Notes: generated by a model not told the origin, from the letters alone. A stretch of DNA of 64,000 bases from Saprospiraceae bacterium (GCA_016715105.1 JADKBO010000004.1:1-64000); one strand, 5' to 3'. Counted from the first letter of the stretch, positions 54,614-63,795 are shown. Translations and numbers: made by a program.

Positions 54614-55153
54614 TTATACAACCCATTTGTCTTGGATACGCATCACCTTCTCTACTATTTCACGTACGCAGCCTTTGCCACCTTCCAATGGTGAAATATA
54701 ATCGGCCTTACATAAAACATCATTTGCAGCATCTGCAGGACAAGCACTGATGCCAACAAATGGAAAAATCAACAAATCGGGGATATCATCTCCCATGAAT
54801 AAGATTTCATCTTGTCCAATTTGATATCGATCCTTGATTTCAGATAATGCAATTCCTTTGTCTTGGACCATGTCAAAAATCTCCGTTAAGCCCAAAAGTT
54901 GGAATCTCTTTTTTACGCCTGTTGAAGCACCTTTTGTGATGACAAATACTTTGTAACCTGCATCTAATGCGAATTTGATTCCTTGTCCATCACGAGTATT
55001 CATGATTCTCAGAAATTCACCTTGCTCAGTCACTAGCAAACTTCCGTCTGTAAATACGCCATCTACATCAAAGATGAAGGTGGTAATTGCATTAAATTTA
55101 GAATGGTCTATCAACAGCTGAGGTTTATGATTATTGATTATCTCTCCATTCAT
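54614..55153 (-). CDS. kdsC: HAD phosphatase, KdsC type (3-deoxy-D-manno-octulosonate-8-phosphate phosphatase)
   Basis: 179 residues from the ATG at 55153. Motif I FIFDVDGVFTDGSLLV has the two aspartates. Motif II VFVITKGAS follows (TKGAS rather than the common TGR), then FMGDDIPDL and the closing GGKGCVREIVEKVMRIQ. KdsC makes KDO for the lipopolysaccharide core. Length and lack of a cap domain (C0 type) match. The start overlaps iscX by 23 bp; an earlier ORF start at 55216 would overlap still more. Confidence 0.87.
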   Translation of the reverse strand: MNGEIINNHKPQLLIDHSKFNAITTFIFDVDGVFTDGSLLVTEQGEFLRIMNTRDGQGIKFALDAGYKVFVITKGASTGVKKRFQLLGLTEIFDMVQDKGIALSEIKDRYQIGQDEILFMGDDIPDLLIFPFVGISACPADAANDVLCKADYISPLEGGKGCVREIVEKVMRIQDKWVV

Positions 55154-55376
55154 AAACCCATTTGGCCTGGATTTGCTCCAAATGACCTTCTGTGCAATCT
55201 TCCCTTTTACCAACAAAGGTTGGAATTTCTAAAATCCACTCAATGAGATCAGTGAATCGAATTCTGTAAATTCTTGATTCACCAAAGTCATCACCAAATT
55301 TTTCGTATAATTTTATTGCAACATCCTCATGGTCAGACCATTGGATGGGAAGATTTTCTATTCCTTCAAAACTCAT
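55131..55376 (-). CDS. iscX: Fe-S assembly protein IscX
   Basis: 81 residues. It matches the small acidic IscX/YfhJ family: IQWSDHEDVAIKLYEKFGDD, then RFTDLIEWILEIPTFVGKRE, and a C-terminal LEQIQAKWVYEWRDN. IscX binds the cysteine desulfurase IscS and iron and moderates cluster assembly. It lies 16 bp after the ferredoxin gene, as in the isc operon of proteobacteria, although the core isc genes are not here (Bacteroidota normally use suf). Its presence is therefore notable. Confidence 0.9.
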   Translation of the reverse strand: MSFEGIENLPIQWSDHEDVAIKLYEKFGDDFGESRIYRIRFTDLIEWILEIPTFVGKREDCTEGHLEQIQAKWVYEWRDNQ

Positions 55377-55392
55377 ATCTTATGATTGATTT

Positions 55393-55734
55393 TTAATGTT
55401 CGTGTCCAATAATCCTGTTTTGATCCGGTATTTGCACAACAATATCGGCATCTTCATCGAGAATGATACATTGACAGGCTAGCCTGGATTCAAGTTTAGG
55501 ATTGATCGCCCGATCTATAAAATCTTCTTCCTTATCAGAAATCTCTTCTACCTGATCTTCTCCCTTCAAAACATAGATGTGACAAGTGCTGCAAGCACAA
55601 ACTCCACCGCAATTGTGATTTAGGTGAATGTCATGATCTTCCGTCACTTCCAAAATGGAATATCCTTCCTCGACTTGTTCTATGACTTTTGTCTCAATAG
55701 ACGAGTCTTCAAACGTAAATGTAATTTTTGCCAT
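55393..55734 (-). CDS. fdx: [2Fe-2S] ferredoxin, adrenodoxin/Isc type
   Basis: 113 residues with the cluster cysteines in NHNCGGVCACSTCHIYV and SRLACQCIILDED. That is the spacing CX5CX2C plus a distal C of Isc-type ferredoxins. It supplies electrons during Fe-S cluster assembly. Acidic C-terminus (IVVQIPDQNR). First gene of a leftward, tightly packed cluster fdx-iscX-kdsC-ubiA-maf. Confidence 0.93.
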   Translation of the reverse strand: MAKITFTFEDSSIETKVIEQVEEGYSILEVTEDHDIHLNHNCGGVCACSTCHIYVLKGEDQVEEISDKEEDFIDRAINPKLESRLACQCIILDEDADIVVQIPDQNRIIGHEH

Positions 55735-55946
55735 ATGCTTATTAAAACCGCAAAAGTAAGCGATTCATTTTTGTATCTGTTAAAATATTCAACTTTAAAT
55801 ATTTTTAAATCGTTCCGGTTCCTTGTTTTCTATGAAAAATATAACATTTCTATGGATCTTTTAAAAATAATCTATCGATGTTCTTATTCAAAAACAAAAT
55901 AGTTATATATTGTTTTGATCGTATTGTTAACTAACCAACAGTGTAT

Positions 55947-56600
55947 ATGAATTTATCCCAAACTCCTATCATTGCTATTATTGAAGATGACGTTTCTTTT
56001 GCCCATTATTTGAAAAAGCTTTTTTTGGGAAAGGGTGTAAAAGTCGTCGGTCTTGCTCATAGTGTAAAAGAATTTTTGCTGGATACTACCATACCTTTTG
56101 AAGAAATACAATGTATCTTATTGGATATCAACCTTTCAGGTGGTGAAATTGGAATTGATCAGATACCTCAAATCAAAAAAAAGGCTCCCGAAGTTGATAT
56201 CATTGTCCTTACCATGCACGATGAAGCTAAGTTTATTTTCCAAGCTTTGTGCAATGGTGCGCTGGGTTACCTCACCAAAGGCACAGGTTTTGATGAAATT
56301 CACAAAAGTGTAATTGATGTCATCAATGGTGGTTCTGCAATGACGCCTAGTATTGCCCGCAAGGTCGTTGATTTTTTTGTAGAGCAGTCTCCTTCTTCAG
56401 GTTTCAATGATCTTTCGACCAGGGAATTTGACATTGTTATTGGTATCAAGGATGGCCTCAGTTATAAACTCATCGCCGATCGATATGGCCTCAGCATTGA
56501 TGGAGTGAGATTTCATGTCAAGAACATTTACAAAAAACTCCACGTCAATAGCAAAGGCGAAGTGATCAATGCTTATTTCCAAAGCCAAAGCAGAAAATAA
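55947..56600 (+). CDS. Response regulator, NarL/FixJ (LuxR) type, orphan
   Basis: 217 residues from the ATG at 55947 (a GTG at 55941 is the alternative). The receiver domain (1-125) has acidic EDD near residue 15, the phospho-aspartate in ILLDINLSG, T in VLTMHDE and the lysine in GYLTKGTG. The linker leads to a LuxR helix-turn-helix (LSTREFDIVIGIKDGLSYKL, then GLSIDGVRFHVKNIYKKLHV). No histidine kinase is next to it. Convergent with the sulfate operon. Target genes are not evident. Confidence 0.92.
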   Translation: MNLSQTPIIAIIEDDVSFAHYLKKLFLGKGVKVVGLAHSVKEFLLDTTIPFEEIQCILLDINLSGGEIGIDQIPQIKKKAPEVDIIVLTMHDEAKFIFQALCNGALGYLTKGTGFDEIHKSVIDVINGGSAMTPSIARKVVDFFVEQSPSSGFNDLSTREFDIVIGIKDGLSYKLIADRYGLSIDGVRFHVKNIYKKLHVNSKGEVINAYFQSQSRK

Positions 56601-56619
56601 AAGGACTTTGCCCCAGTGA

Positions 56620-57894
56620 TTAGACAATCATACCTGCGGCTACCGTATTATTTGTGCCTTCATCAATCAAAATGACGCTACCTGTGATCCTGTTGCGGCT
56701 ATATTGATCAATAACCAGTGGTGTTGTTGTTTTGATTTTGATACAAGCTATGTCATTCATCTTTATCAACTTACTTTCAGTGTCTTGAGATAAGTCATTG
56801 ACATTCAATTTGTAAATGATATCTTTTACTACGCATCTAGCTTCTCTGGTAGTATGTCTGATGGCATACTTAGTTTGTTGATTTAAGGGACTTGACTGGT
56901 CAAACCAACAGATCATAAGTTCCAAGTCCTGAACACTTTGAGGTTCTAAACCTGTCTTGACCAACATATCACCTCTACTGATATCCACATCATCTTCTAG
57001 TTCAATTGCAACAGACATTGGAGGGTATGCTTCTTGAATCGCATCTTTATATAAATTGATTTTTGCTATTTTCGAAGTATGACCTGATGGTAAAACGGTC
57101 ACATCATCGCCCACTTTGAGGACACCTCCAGCCACTCTGCCGGCATATCCTCGGAAGTCATGGAATTCATCTGTATTGGGTCTGATGACATATTGCACAG
57201 GAAATCTTGCATCTTCAAAGTTCCTATCATTGGTAATTTTTACATTTTCGAGATAGTCCATCAAAGTTGTGGCTGTATACCAAGGCATGTTTTCTGAAGG
57301 TGTCACAATGTTGTCACCTTTTAAAGCAGAAATAGGAATGAATGTGATGTCTTTCACGTGCAAAGTAGCCGCGAAATCCAGATAATCTTGTTTTACCTGA
57401 TTGTATACCGCTTCGTCATAATTCACCAAGTCCATTTTGTTGATACATACAACCAAATGAGGAATTTGTAACAAAGAAGAAATGATGGAGTGTCTTTTTG
57501 TTTGTTCGATGACTCCGTTTCTGGCGTCCACCAATATCAATGAAACATTACTGGTAGAAGAACCAGTCACCATGTTGCATGTATATTGGATGTGTCCTGG
57601 AGTGTCGGCAATGATAAACTTTCTTTTTGGTGTAGAGAAATATCTGTAAGCCACGTCAATAGTGATGCCTTGTTCACGTTCTGCTTTAAGCCCATCTGTG
57701 AGTAAGGCAAGATTTACTCCTGATTCTCCTCTCTTTTTGCTCGATTCTTCGATGGCATCGTATTGATCCTGAAAGATAGATTTACTATCATAAAGTAACC
57801 TTCCGATCAATGTTGACTTTCCGTCGTCTACAGATCCGGCGGTGGAAAATCTCAATAATTCTGAATCCAAAGAATAATCTATATCTGCTATCAT
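56620..57894 (-). CDS. cysN: Sulfate adenylyltransferase, GTPase subunit CysN
   Basis: 424 residues. Elongation-factor type GTPase: TAGSVDDGKSTLIGRLLYDS, then DTPGHIQYTCNM, NKMDLVNYDEAV and the two following beta-barrel domains. It uses GTP hydrolysis to drive the formation of APS from sulfate and ATP together with CysD, whose gene is 57 bp upstream. Length is that of stand-alone CysN; there is no APS kinase fusion (cysC is separate). Last gene of the sulfate operon. Confidence 0.96.
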   Translation of the reverse strand: MIADIDYSLDSELLRFSTAGSVDDGKSTLIGRLLYDSKSIFQDQYDAIEESSKKRGESGVNLALLTDGLKAEREQGITIDVAYRYFSTPKRKFIIADTPGHIQYTCNMVTGSSTSNVSLILVDARNGVIEQTKRHSIISSLLQIPHLVVCINKMDLVNYDEAVYNQVKQDYLDFAATLHVKDITFIPISALKGDNIVTPSENMPWYTATTLMDYLENVKITNDRNFEDARFPVQYVIRPNTDEFHDFRGYAGRVAGGVLKVGDDVTVLPSGHTSKIAKINLYKDAIQEAYPPMSVAIELEDDVDISRGDMLVKTGLEPQSVQDLELMICWFDQSSPLNQQTKYAIRHTTREARCVVKDIIYKLNVNDLSQDTESKLIKMNDIACIKIKTTTPLVIDQYSRNRITGSVILIDEGTNNTVAAGMIV

Positions 57895-57951
57895 TATTTT
57901 CTTTTTTATAAAATTGGAATGTTTGTGAAATTTGCTTGGTCTGTGAAAAGA

Positions 57952-58854
57952 TTAAAAATACCCTTGTCTTTTTCGATCTTCCATTGCAGTTTCACTTCTT
58001 TTGTCATCGGTTCTACCACCTCTTTCAGTAATTCTACTAGTTGCAACCTCTGCAATAATTTCTTGTAAACTTATTGCATTTGATTTCCAAACTCCTGTAC
58101 AAGTCATATCACCAATCGTGCGACATCTGATGGTCTCAACAAAAACTTGTTCGTGAGGCTTTTTGATGATGTAATCGCAGTCAGCCAATAACATTCCATC
58201 TCTTTCAAAAACTGGTCTTTCGTGTGCAAAGTATAAATTGGGTAGGGGAAAGCCTTCCATTTCAAAATACAACCAAACATCCAATTCTGTCCAGTTTGAA
58301 ATTGGGAAAACCCTGAAATGCTCTCCGAAATTTTTCTTACCATTGAATAAATTCCACAATTCTGGTCTTTGATTCTTAGGATCCCATTGTCCAAATTCAT
58401 CCCTGTGTGAAAAAAATCTTTCTTTTGCCCTTGCTTTCTCTTCGTCTCTTCTTCCTCCACCCAAAGCAGCATCGTATTTGCCCTTTTCTAGCTCGTCCAG
58501 CAAAGTAAATGTCTGAAGAAAGTTACGACTCGCATTATAACCCTTTTCTTCCTTCACCAATCCCTTGTCAATTGCTTCTTGTACGTATCCAACTTTCATA
58601 CTTAATCCGTAGTTTTCTACGAGCCAATCTCTGTAATCCAGCGTTTCTTGAAAGTTGTGACCTGTGTCTATATGTAATAAAGGAAATGGAACCCTTGCTG
58701 GATAAAAAGCCTTGATTGCCAGATAAGTCAGCAGTATGCTATCCTTTCCGCCAGAAAAAAGAATCACTGGATTTTGGAACTGAGAGGCTACTTCTCTCAT
58801 GATGAATATGGATTCTGATTCCAATTCTCTTAAATAGTCAAATTTGTAATCCAT
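57952..58854 (-). CDS. cysD: Sulfate adenylyltransferase, subunit CysD
   Basis: 300 residues with the PP-loop SGGKDSILLTYLAIKAFYPA and the CysD-specific DTGHNFQETLDYRDWLVENY. GGGRRDEEKARAKERFFSHR and the C-terminal GRTDDKRSETAMEDRKRQGY also match. It adenylates sulfate (APS formation) with CysN. Spacing to cysC is 6 bp. Confidence 0.97.
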   Translation of the reverse strand: MDYKFDYLRELESESIFIMREVASQFQNPVILFSGGKDSILLTYLAIKAFYPARVPFPLLHIDTGHNFQETLDYRDWLVENYGLSMKVGYVQEAIDKGLVKEEKGYNASRNFLQTFTLLDELEKGKYDAALGGGRRDEEKARAKERFFSHRDEFGQWDPKNQRPELWNLFNGKKNFGEHFRVFPISNWTELDVWLYFEMEGFPLPNLYFAHERPVFERDGMLLADCDYIIKKPHEQVFVETIRCRTIGDMTCTGVWKSNAISLQEIIAEVATSRITERGGRTDDKRSETAMEDRKRQGYF

Positions 58855-58860
58855 TGGTAT

Positions 58861-59442
58861 TTATTTTTTGAGAAAGCTGATCAAGGTTTCTACGCCTTCG
58901 TCAACACTGATGTTTGTTGTGTCAATGATAATGTCTGGGTTGATTGGGGGTTCAAATGGAGAATCAATTCCTGAAAAGTCCTTGATCAATCCTGCTCTAG
59001 CTTTTTGGTATAATCCTTTTACATCTCTTTTTTCACATTCCGTAATATCGGTAGATACAAATATCTCAATGAAATCTTCTGATCCTATGATATTTTTTGC
59101 CATTTTCCTGATGTCGTTGGTAGGAGACACAAAGCTACAAAGTACAATCTGTCCGTTTTCTTTAAACAACTTGGCAACTTCTGCAATTCTCCTGATGTTT
59201 TCAGTCCGATCTTCGATGCTGAATCCTAGGTTGTTGCAGATTCCTGTTCTTACATTGTCGCCATCCAAAAGCATGGTTGATTTACCTTCTTGGTATAATC
59301 TATTTTCCAAGGCAACTGCCAAGGTACTTTTTCCAGATCCAGATAAACCTGTGAACCACAAGACCCTTCCAATCTGGCCGAGTCGCAATTCTCTGTCAGA
59401 TCTTGAGATCATTTTGTCATAAATTGGATAAATTTCTGTCAT
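58861..59442 (-). CDS. cysC: Adenylyl-sulfate kinase
   Basis: 193 residues from the ATG at 59442, which overlaps the stop of the previous gene by 4 bp. P-loop WFTGLSGSGKSTLAVALENR, then LDGDNVRTGICNNLGFS and the conserved SPTNDIRKMAKNI. APS kinase makes PAPS. Because the reductase in this operon is of the APS type, the PAPS is probably for sulfation rather than reduction (inference). Confidence 0.94.
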   Translation of the reverse strand: MTEIYPIYDKMISRSDRELRLGQIGRVLWFTGLSGSGKSTLAVALENRLYQEGKSTMLLDGDNVRTGICNNLGFSIEDRTENIRRIAEVAKLFKENGQIVLCSFVSPTNDIRKMAKNIIGSEDFIEIFVSTDITECEKRDVKGLYQKARAGLIKDFSGIDSPFEPPINPDIIIDTTNISVDEGVETLISFLKK

Positions 59443-59786
59443 CTGCCTAGAAATCTTTTTTTCAAAACTCTGATGGTTCCCTTTGGTACCAATTCCCATG
59501 CACGTTCGTGCAAGTAATACAACAATATTTTACCCAAGAACTCAATACCACCAACTGTCAAAGCCATTCCTATTTCACCAGTTACAAAATAGGCAATTGT
59601 AATAGTAGTTGCCGTAGCGAAAATACGCCAAGTCAATCCTTTGAGAACACTTCTCAAGTGAGATTCGTGAAAGTGTGCTTTCTCAAATTCTTTCTGGCGT
59701 TCTAATTCTTTATTGAGATATTCTTGAGTCATTTCTGGCGTCATTTCTACCTGCGTTTCTTCCGCTGTACTTGTATTAAAATCCAT
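59439..59786 (-). CDS. DUF2061 membrane protein
   Basis: 115 residues from the ATG at 59786. A polar, acidic N-terminus (about 1-45) precedes the DUF2061 core: HLRSVLKGLTWRIFATATTI, then TIAYFVTGEIGMALTVGGIE, and LLYYLHERAWELV. Two short membrane helices. Genes of this family are commonly found in sulfate assimilation clusters in Bacteroidota; a role in sulfate or sulfite transport has been guessed but not shown. Overlaps the ferredoxin-NADP reductase gene by 11 bp and cysC by 4 bp. Confidence 0.85.
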   Translation of the reverse strand: MDFNTSTAEETQVEMTPEMTQEYLNKELERQKEFEKAHFHESHLRSVLKGLTWRIFATATTITIAYFVTGEIGMALTVGGIEFLGKILLYYLHERAWELVPKGTIRVLKKRFLGR

Positions 59787-60780
59787 TGACACCTGCTACA
59801 GTTGTATACTTGAAACTTAATTTTTGATCTGGATGGATGTATCTGAAGGCTGATTGAACCATCATGGTACCTTCATGAAATCCACAAAGAATGAGTTTCA
59901 ATTTACCAGGGTAGGTATTGATATCGCCAATGGCATAAATTCCTGGAATATTGGTGCTGTAGTCAAAGGTATTTACCTTGATTGCATTATCTTCTATTTC
60001 CAGATTCCACTCTCCAATTGGTCCAAGTTTGGGCGCAAGTCCAAAAAGTGGTACAAAATGGTCAACAGGAACGGCATAATTTTCTTTTCCTTCTTCTTCA
60101 ACAACTACTTCATTGAGTACTCCGTTTCCATTCAAACCAATCGCTTGAGCGTTGGTAATCAAATTGATACGTCCACTGGTCGCCAATTCATGTACTTTTT
60201 CTACAGAATCCAAAGCTCCTCTGAAGGATGTTCTTCTGTGTAAAAGGGTTACTTCTTCGGCAATGTCTGCCAAAATGATTGTCCAGTCCAATGCTGAGTC
60301 TCCACCACCAGCAACCAAAACTTTTTTGCCTTGATATTTCTGAGGATCTTTGATGATATAATCCACACCTCGGTCTTCGAAATGCTCAATATTGGCAATA
60401 GGTGGTTTGCGGGGCTCAAAACAGCCGAGGCCGCCCGCGATGGCAATGACAGGTGCAAATATTTCTGTTCCTTTACTGGTTGTCAACTTAAACAACTTGT
60501 CTTCTACTTGCTCTATTTTTTCAGCTCGTTCGCCAAGAGTAAATTCTGGTTTGAATGGCTCGATTTGTTTCATCAAATTATCAACCAGTTCTCCTGCAAG
60601 TACACTGGGATATCCAGGAATATCATATATAGGTTTCTTTGGGTAGATCTCTGTAAGTTGTCCCCCCGGCAATGGTAGACTGTCAATAAGGTGACAGTGA
60701 AGCTTTAGCAAACCTGCTTCAAAAACGGTGAATAAACCTACAGGCCCAGCGCCTACAATGATGATATCTGTTTTATTCAT
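59776..60780 (-). CDS. Ferredoxin-NADP reductase, thioredoxin reductase-like type
   Basis: 334 residues. FAD motif IIIVGAGPVGLFTVFEAGLL, NADPH motif KVLVAGGGDSALDWTIILAD, and the FAD-contact GIYAIGDINTYPGKLKLIL. The redox CxxC of thioredoxin reductases is absent, marking the YumC/green-sulfur-type FNR. It likely supplies reduced ferredoxin to the sulfite reductase in the same operon. Cytoplasmic. 40 bp after cysH. Confidence 0.9.
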   Translation of the reverse strand: MNKTDIIIVGAGPVGLFTVFEAGLLKLHCHLIDSLPLPGGQLTEIYPKKPIYDIPGYPSVLAGELVDNLMKQIEPFKPEFTLGERAEKIEQVEDKLFKLTTSKGTEIFAPVIAIAGGLGCFEPRKPPIANIEHFEDRGVDYIIKDPQKYQGKKVLVAGGGDSALDWTIILADIAEEVTLLHRRTSFRGALDSVEKVHELATSGRINLITNAQAIGLNGNGVLNEVVVEEEGKENYAVPVDHFVPLFGLAPKLGPIGEWNLEIEDNAIKVNTFDYSTNIPGIYAIGDINTYPGKLKLILCGFHEGTMMVQSAFRYIHPDQKLSFKYTTVAGVNGF

Positions 60781-60820
60781 ATTTAAAACTTTACTTTGAT
60801 GGTATGATGTTTGTTTAAGT

Positions 60821-61564
60821 TTATTTATTACTATTTTTCGGATGCTCTATGAGTATAGATGTGTGTAATCCACATTCTGTTTTTTCACTGCCTACCCAAC
60901 GACCTTCTCGACCAACGCCTTTGAATGTACAATATTTGCAACCAATTGACCCATAACCTTGTAACGTAAGAGGGTGTACTGGCAAATCAAAGTCCTTGGT
61001 CAATTTTACCGCTTCATATTCGTCAATATCAATGATCGGGTGGAACTTGATGATGTCGCCACTTTCTTCAAAAACCCTCAAGTTTGCTCTGTGTGGTGTT
61101 TGAAAGCCCATCACACCACTGACCCAAACTTTAAAATTTGGTAATATTTGCTCCAATGGATTGACCTTGTTGATCTGGCAGCAGTCATTGGGTTTGTCGA
61201 TCCACCATTGTTCTTTTGTCGTTACAGCATGATCATCGAGATCTGGATGGAGGTCTTCAACCTGCATGCCAAGTGCACTTTGGAATTGATTCTTAAAGGC
61301 CAAAGTTTCAGGAAAATGATATCCAGTATCAATAAAGTGTATTTTTTGAGCTGGATTAATTTCAGAAAAAATATAAAGGATCAAGGCAGAATTTCCACCA
61401 AATGACGAAGTAAGCAATATTTCATCCTTCGGAAAAAAATCATACAGCTTCTCAATTCTTTGTCTGAAATCCAAAGGTGCAAAAATCTCGTTGAGCTCAT
61501 TGACTTGGGTAATCAGTGCTGAATTGGTAGTAGCTACCTCTTTTGTATGTAAATCAAGTGCCAT
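60821..61564 (-). CDS. cysH: Adenylyl-sulfate (APS) reductase, CysH family
   Basis: 247 residues. The PP-loop TSSFGGNSALILYIFSEI and HFIDTGYHFPETLAFKNQF hold the substrate. Two cysteine pairs, NDCCQINKVNPLEQIL and IGCKYCTFKG, are the [4Fe-4S] ligands that mark APS-specific reductases. The C-terminal ECGLH has the catalytic cysteine. It reduces APS to sulfite with thioredoxin. 9 bp from the sulfite reductase gene. Confidence 0.94.
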   Translation of the reverse strand: MALDLHTKEVATTNSALITQVNELNEIFAPLDFRQRIEKLYDFFPKDEILLTSSFGGNSALILYIFSEINPAQKIHFIDTGYHFPETLAFKNQFQSALGMQVEDLHPDLDDHAVTTKEQWWIDKPNDCCQINKVNPLEQILPNFKVWVSGVMGFQTPHRANLRVFEESGDIIKFHPIIDIDEYEAVKLTKDFDLPVHPLTLQGYGSIGCKYCTFKGVGREGRWVGSEKTECGLHTSILIEHPKNSNK

Positions 61565-61573
61565 TTTCGGATA

Positions 61574-63685
61574 CTATGCTTTATAATAACTTCCTATTAC
61601 CTCTTTATCGCTCACTACTGCGACACTTCTTTTTTCTGTCACCTCTTTCAAAAAGTTAGTTGCATCTTGAATATAATTTGCAACAAAAGCTCTTTCTGGA
61701 GTATTTTCTTTCAACCTGAGTACAAAACTTACAAAGTCATTTCCACACGAAGTAATCTCCCCAGTTGCCACAAAATTAGTCTGAAAATCCTCCAATATTT
61801 TAATTTGCGTGTTGCAAGCTATATCAGCGGCCAAAAGTAGTGCTTTTGCACCAATCACAAAGGTATTGTAAGCATGATATACAGCATCTTTTTCTGAATC
61901 ATTGGCCAAGGCTAGTTTTGCAAGGCTTATTTTTTGCTCTGCTTCACCCAAAATCAGTCCAACCATGTCCGTCATCACACCCGCACACTCGCCAACTCCA
62001 ATTGCTTGTATGTATTGACCTTCATGACCCCAATCGCTCAATTCATCTTCGGTGATGTCATCAAGTGAAGCCAATGGTTTTAATAAATTGTAGTAATATT
62101 TACTGTCCAAGCTTCTTACATAATGGATGAATTCTGGATGGTTGCTTCCATTTTGGTGGTAGTCTTTCAAAATTACTCTTACTCCTTCAGGAATTCTTTT
62201 GGAGGGAAGTTTTATTACTTTATCTCCCATATATCCTGTGCCAGCTCTGTCAATGCCTCCACCAACTACGACTTGCATAGCAGGTATAACCATCTCACCT
62301 CTTTTAATTGAGCTACCATGGAATCCTATGCCTGAAGCCATATGCTGACCACAAGCGTTCATACAACCACTTATTTTTATGTCAATGTTTTTGGTCATGA
62401 GGAGCTCAGGATACTCTGATTTGATCATTGATTCCAATTCTGTAGCCAATGCTGTTGAATTGGTAACTCCGAGATTACAAGTGTCAGTACCAGGACAAGC
62501 GGTTATGTCTCCAATGCTGTCTTGCCCATAATCCGCATAACCCAAAGCCTTCAATTCTAAGTATAAGGCTGCAAAATTAGCCTTGAGCACGTGTCTCAAA
62601 AGTAAATTTTGATTGATGGTTATCCGCACATCGTCAGCTGCATATTTTTTTATTATGGTTGCTAATTTTCTAGCATCTGCTGAAGGTATGTCTCCATTTG
62701 GAACCTTGATGTAGACACCAAAAAGTCCTTCTTGCTTTTGCTCGAATGTATTGGTAGATACCCAATTGTGGTAATCTCTATCATTTTTTAATTGAGGATA
62801 ATCAAAATCATCTACTTCAGTAGGGTAGATTGCAGTTTCATCGGCAACTTCAATTGGGATGGAAATTTGAGCAAGTGATAACAATTCTTGGTTTACTAAA
62901 TCCATAAAAGCCTCATTGCCCAATGATTTCACCAAAAACTTTAAACGAGCTTTGTGTCTCTTTTCTCTTTCACCATATCTGTCAAATACCCTCAAAGCTG
63001 CTTCCATAAAAGGCAAAATCTGATCTGTTGGCATAAATTCAGTAACTGTAAATGCTTCAATTGCTTGAGCACCCAATCCACCACCAACAACCAATTTAAA
63101 ACCTTTTACTCCGTCTTTGATCCTGGCTATGAATCCAAAATCACTAAAGTAAGTATATGCCGTATCATTATCAGTTCCAGAAAAAGCTGGTTTAATTTTT
63201 CTGCCCATTTCCTGGCAAATGGCATTTCTGAGGAAGTATTCAAAGGTTGCTTGAGCATATGGACTTACGTCAAATGCTTCTCCTTTTTGAATTCCAGCGG
63301 TAGGAGAGCCTGTTACATTTCTCACCGTGTTACCACAAGCTTCTCTTGCTGTAAGCCCTAAATGTGAAAGTCCTTCCCACACAGCAGGTGAATCCTTGAG
63401 CTTTACATAATGCAATTGAATGTTTTGTCTAGTGGTCAAGTGTAAATTGCTTGATCCATATTGATCTGCCAGATCGGCAACACCTGCAATTTGACTTGTT
63501 GTTATCTTTCCATAAGGTATTTTGAGCCTGAACATTTGCACTCCAAATTGCCTTTGACCATAAACGCCTCTGGTAAGTCTGAAGTGTTTGAATTTGTCTT
63601 CATCCTCTTTTCCAAGATAGTAGTTTGAGATCCTCTCTTGAAGTTCCTGGATGTCTGCAATATCTTCCTTATTTATTAACTCCAC
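61574..63685 (-). CDS. Sulfite reductase hemoprotein with C-terminal HEPN-like domain; GTG start
   Basis: 703 residues, about 150 more than plain ferredoxin-type sulfite/nitrite reductases. The two siroheme-Fe4S4 halves are clear: VYGQRQFGVQMFRLKIPYGK, then NLHLTTRQNIQLHYVKL, and the cluster cysteines in TACPGTDTCNLGVTN and ISGCMNACGQHMASG. From about 550 on there is an all-helical stretch (EAEQKISLAKLALANDSEKD, then VYHAYNTFVIGAKALLLAAD) that resembles a HEPN domain. It makes sulfide from sulfite for cysteine. An in-frame ATG is absent before a TAA, so GTG at 63685 is the start. First gene of the operon. Confidence 0.9.
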   Translation of the reverse strand: MELINKEDIADIQELQERISNYYLGKEDEDKFKHFRLTRGVYGQRQFGVQMFRLKIPYGKITTSQIAGVADLADQYGSSNLHLTTRQNIQLHYVKLKDSPAVWEGLSHLGLTAREACGNTVRNVTGSPTAGIQKGEAFDVSPYAQATFEYFLRNAICQEMGRKIKPAFSGTDNDTAYTYFSDFGFIARIKDGVKGFKLVVGGGLGAQAIEAFTVTEFMPTDQILPFMEAALRVFDRYGEREKRHKARLKFLVKSLGNEAFMDLVNQELLSLAQISIPIEVADETAIYPTEVDDFDYPQLKNDRDYHNWVSTNTFEQKQEGLFGVYIKVPNGDIPSADARKLATIIKKYAADDVRITINQNLLLRHVLKANFAALYLELKALGYADYGQDSIGDITACPGTDTCNLGVTNSTALATELESMIKSEYPELLMTKNIDIKISGCMNACGQHMASGIGFHGSSIKRGEMVIPAMQVVVGGGIDRAGTGYMGDKVIKLPSKRIPEGVRVILKDYHQNGSNHPEFIHYVRSLDSKYYYNLLKPLASLDDITEDELSDWGHEGQYIQAIGVGECAGVMTDMVGLILGEAEQKISLAKLALANDSEKDAVYHAYNTFVIGAKALLLAADIACNTQIKILEDFQTNFVATGEITSCGNDFVSFVLRLKENTPERAFVANYIQDATNFLKEVTEKRSVAVVSDKEVIGSYYKA

Positions 63686-63755
63686 GTTATTTTCTTTTTA
63701 TGTGATTGCTAATGTTATCTACCTTTCAATAAGTATCTAAAATTTTAAAACGCGA

Positions 63756-63787
63756 CAAATATAACTATATTAACTCTATAAAACCAA
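63756..63787 (-). promoter_or_regulatory. Promoter of the sulfate assimilation operon
   Basis: Read leftward, TTG (63787-63785) and TATATTTG (63763-63756) are 21 bases apart and match the Bacteroidota -33/-7 pattern. They lie about 70 bases before the GTG start. Confidence 0.65.
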
Positions 63788-63795
63788 TAGAGTTA
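63771..63795. promoter_or_regulatory. 9+9 bp inverted repeat over the -33 element: candidate operator
   Basis: taactctat at 63771-63779 and atagagtta at 63787-63795 are perfect complements separated by 7 bases. The -33 TTG lies in the spacer and edge of the dyad, so a dimeric protein bound there would block the promoter. The regulator is not in the window. Confidence 0.65.
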
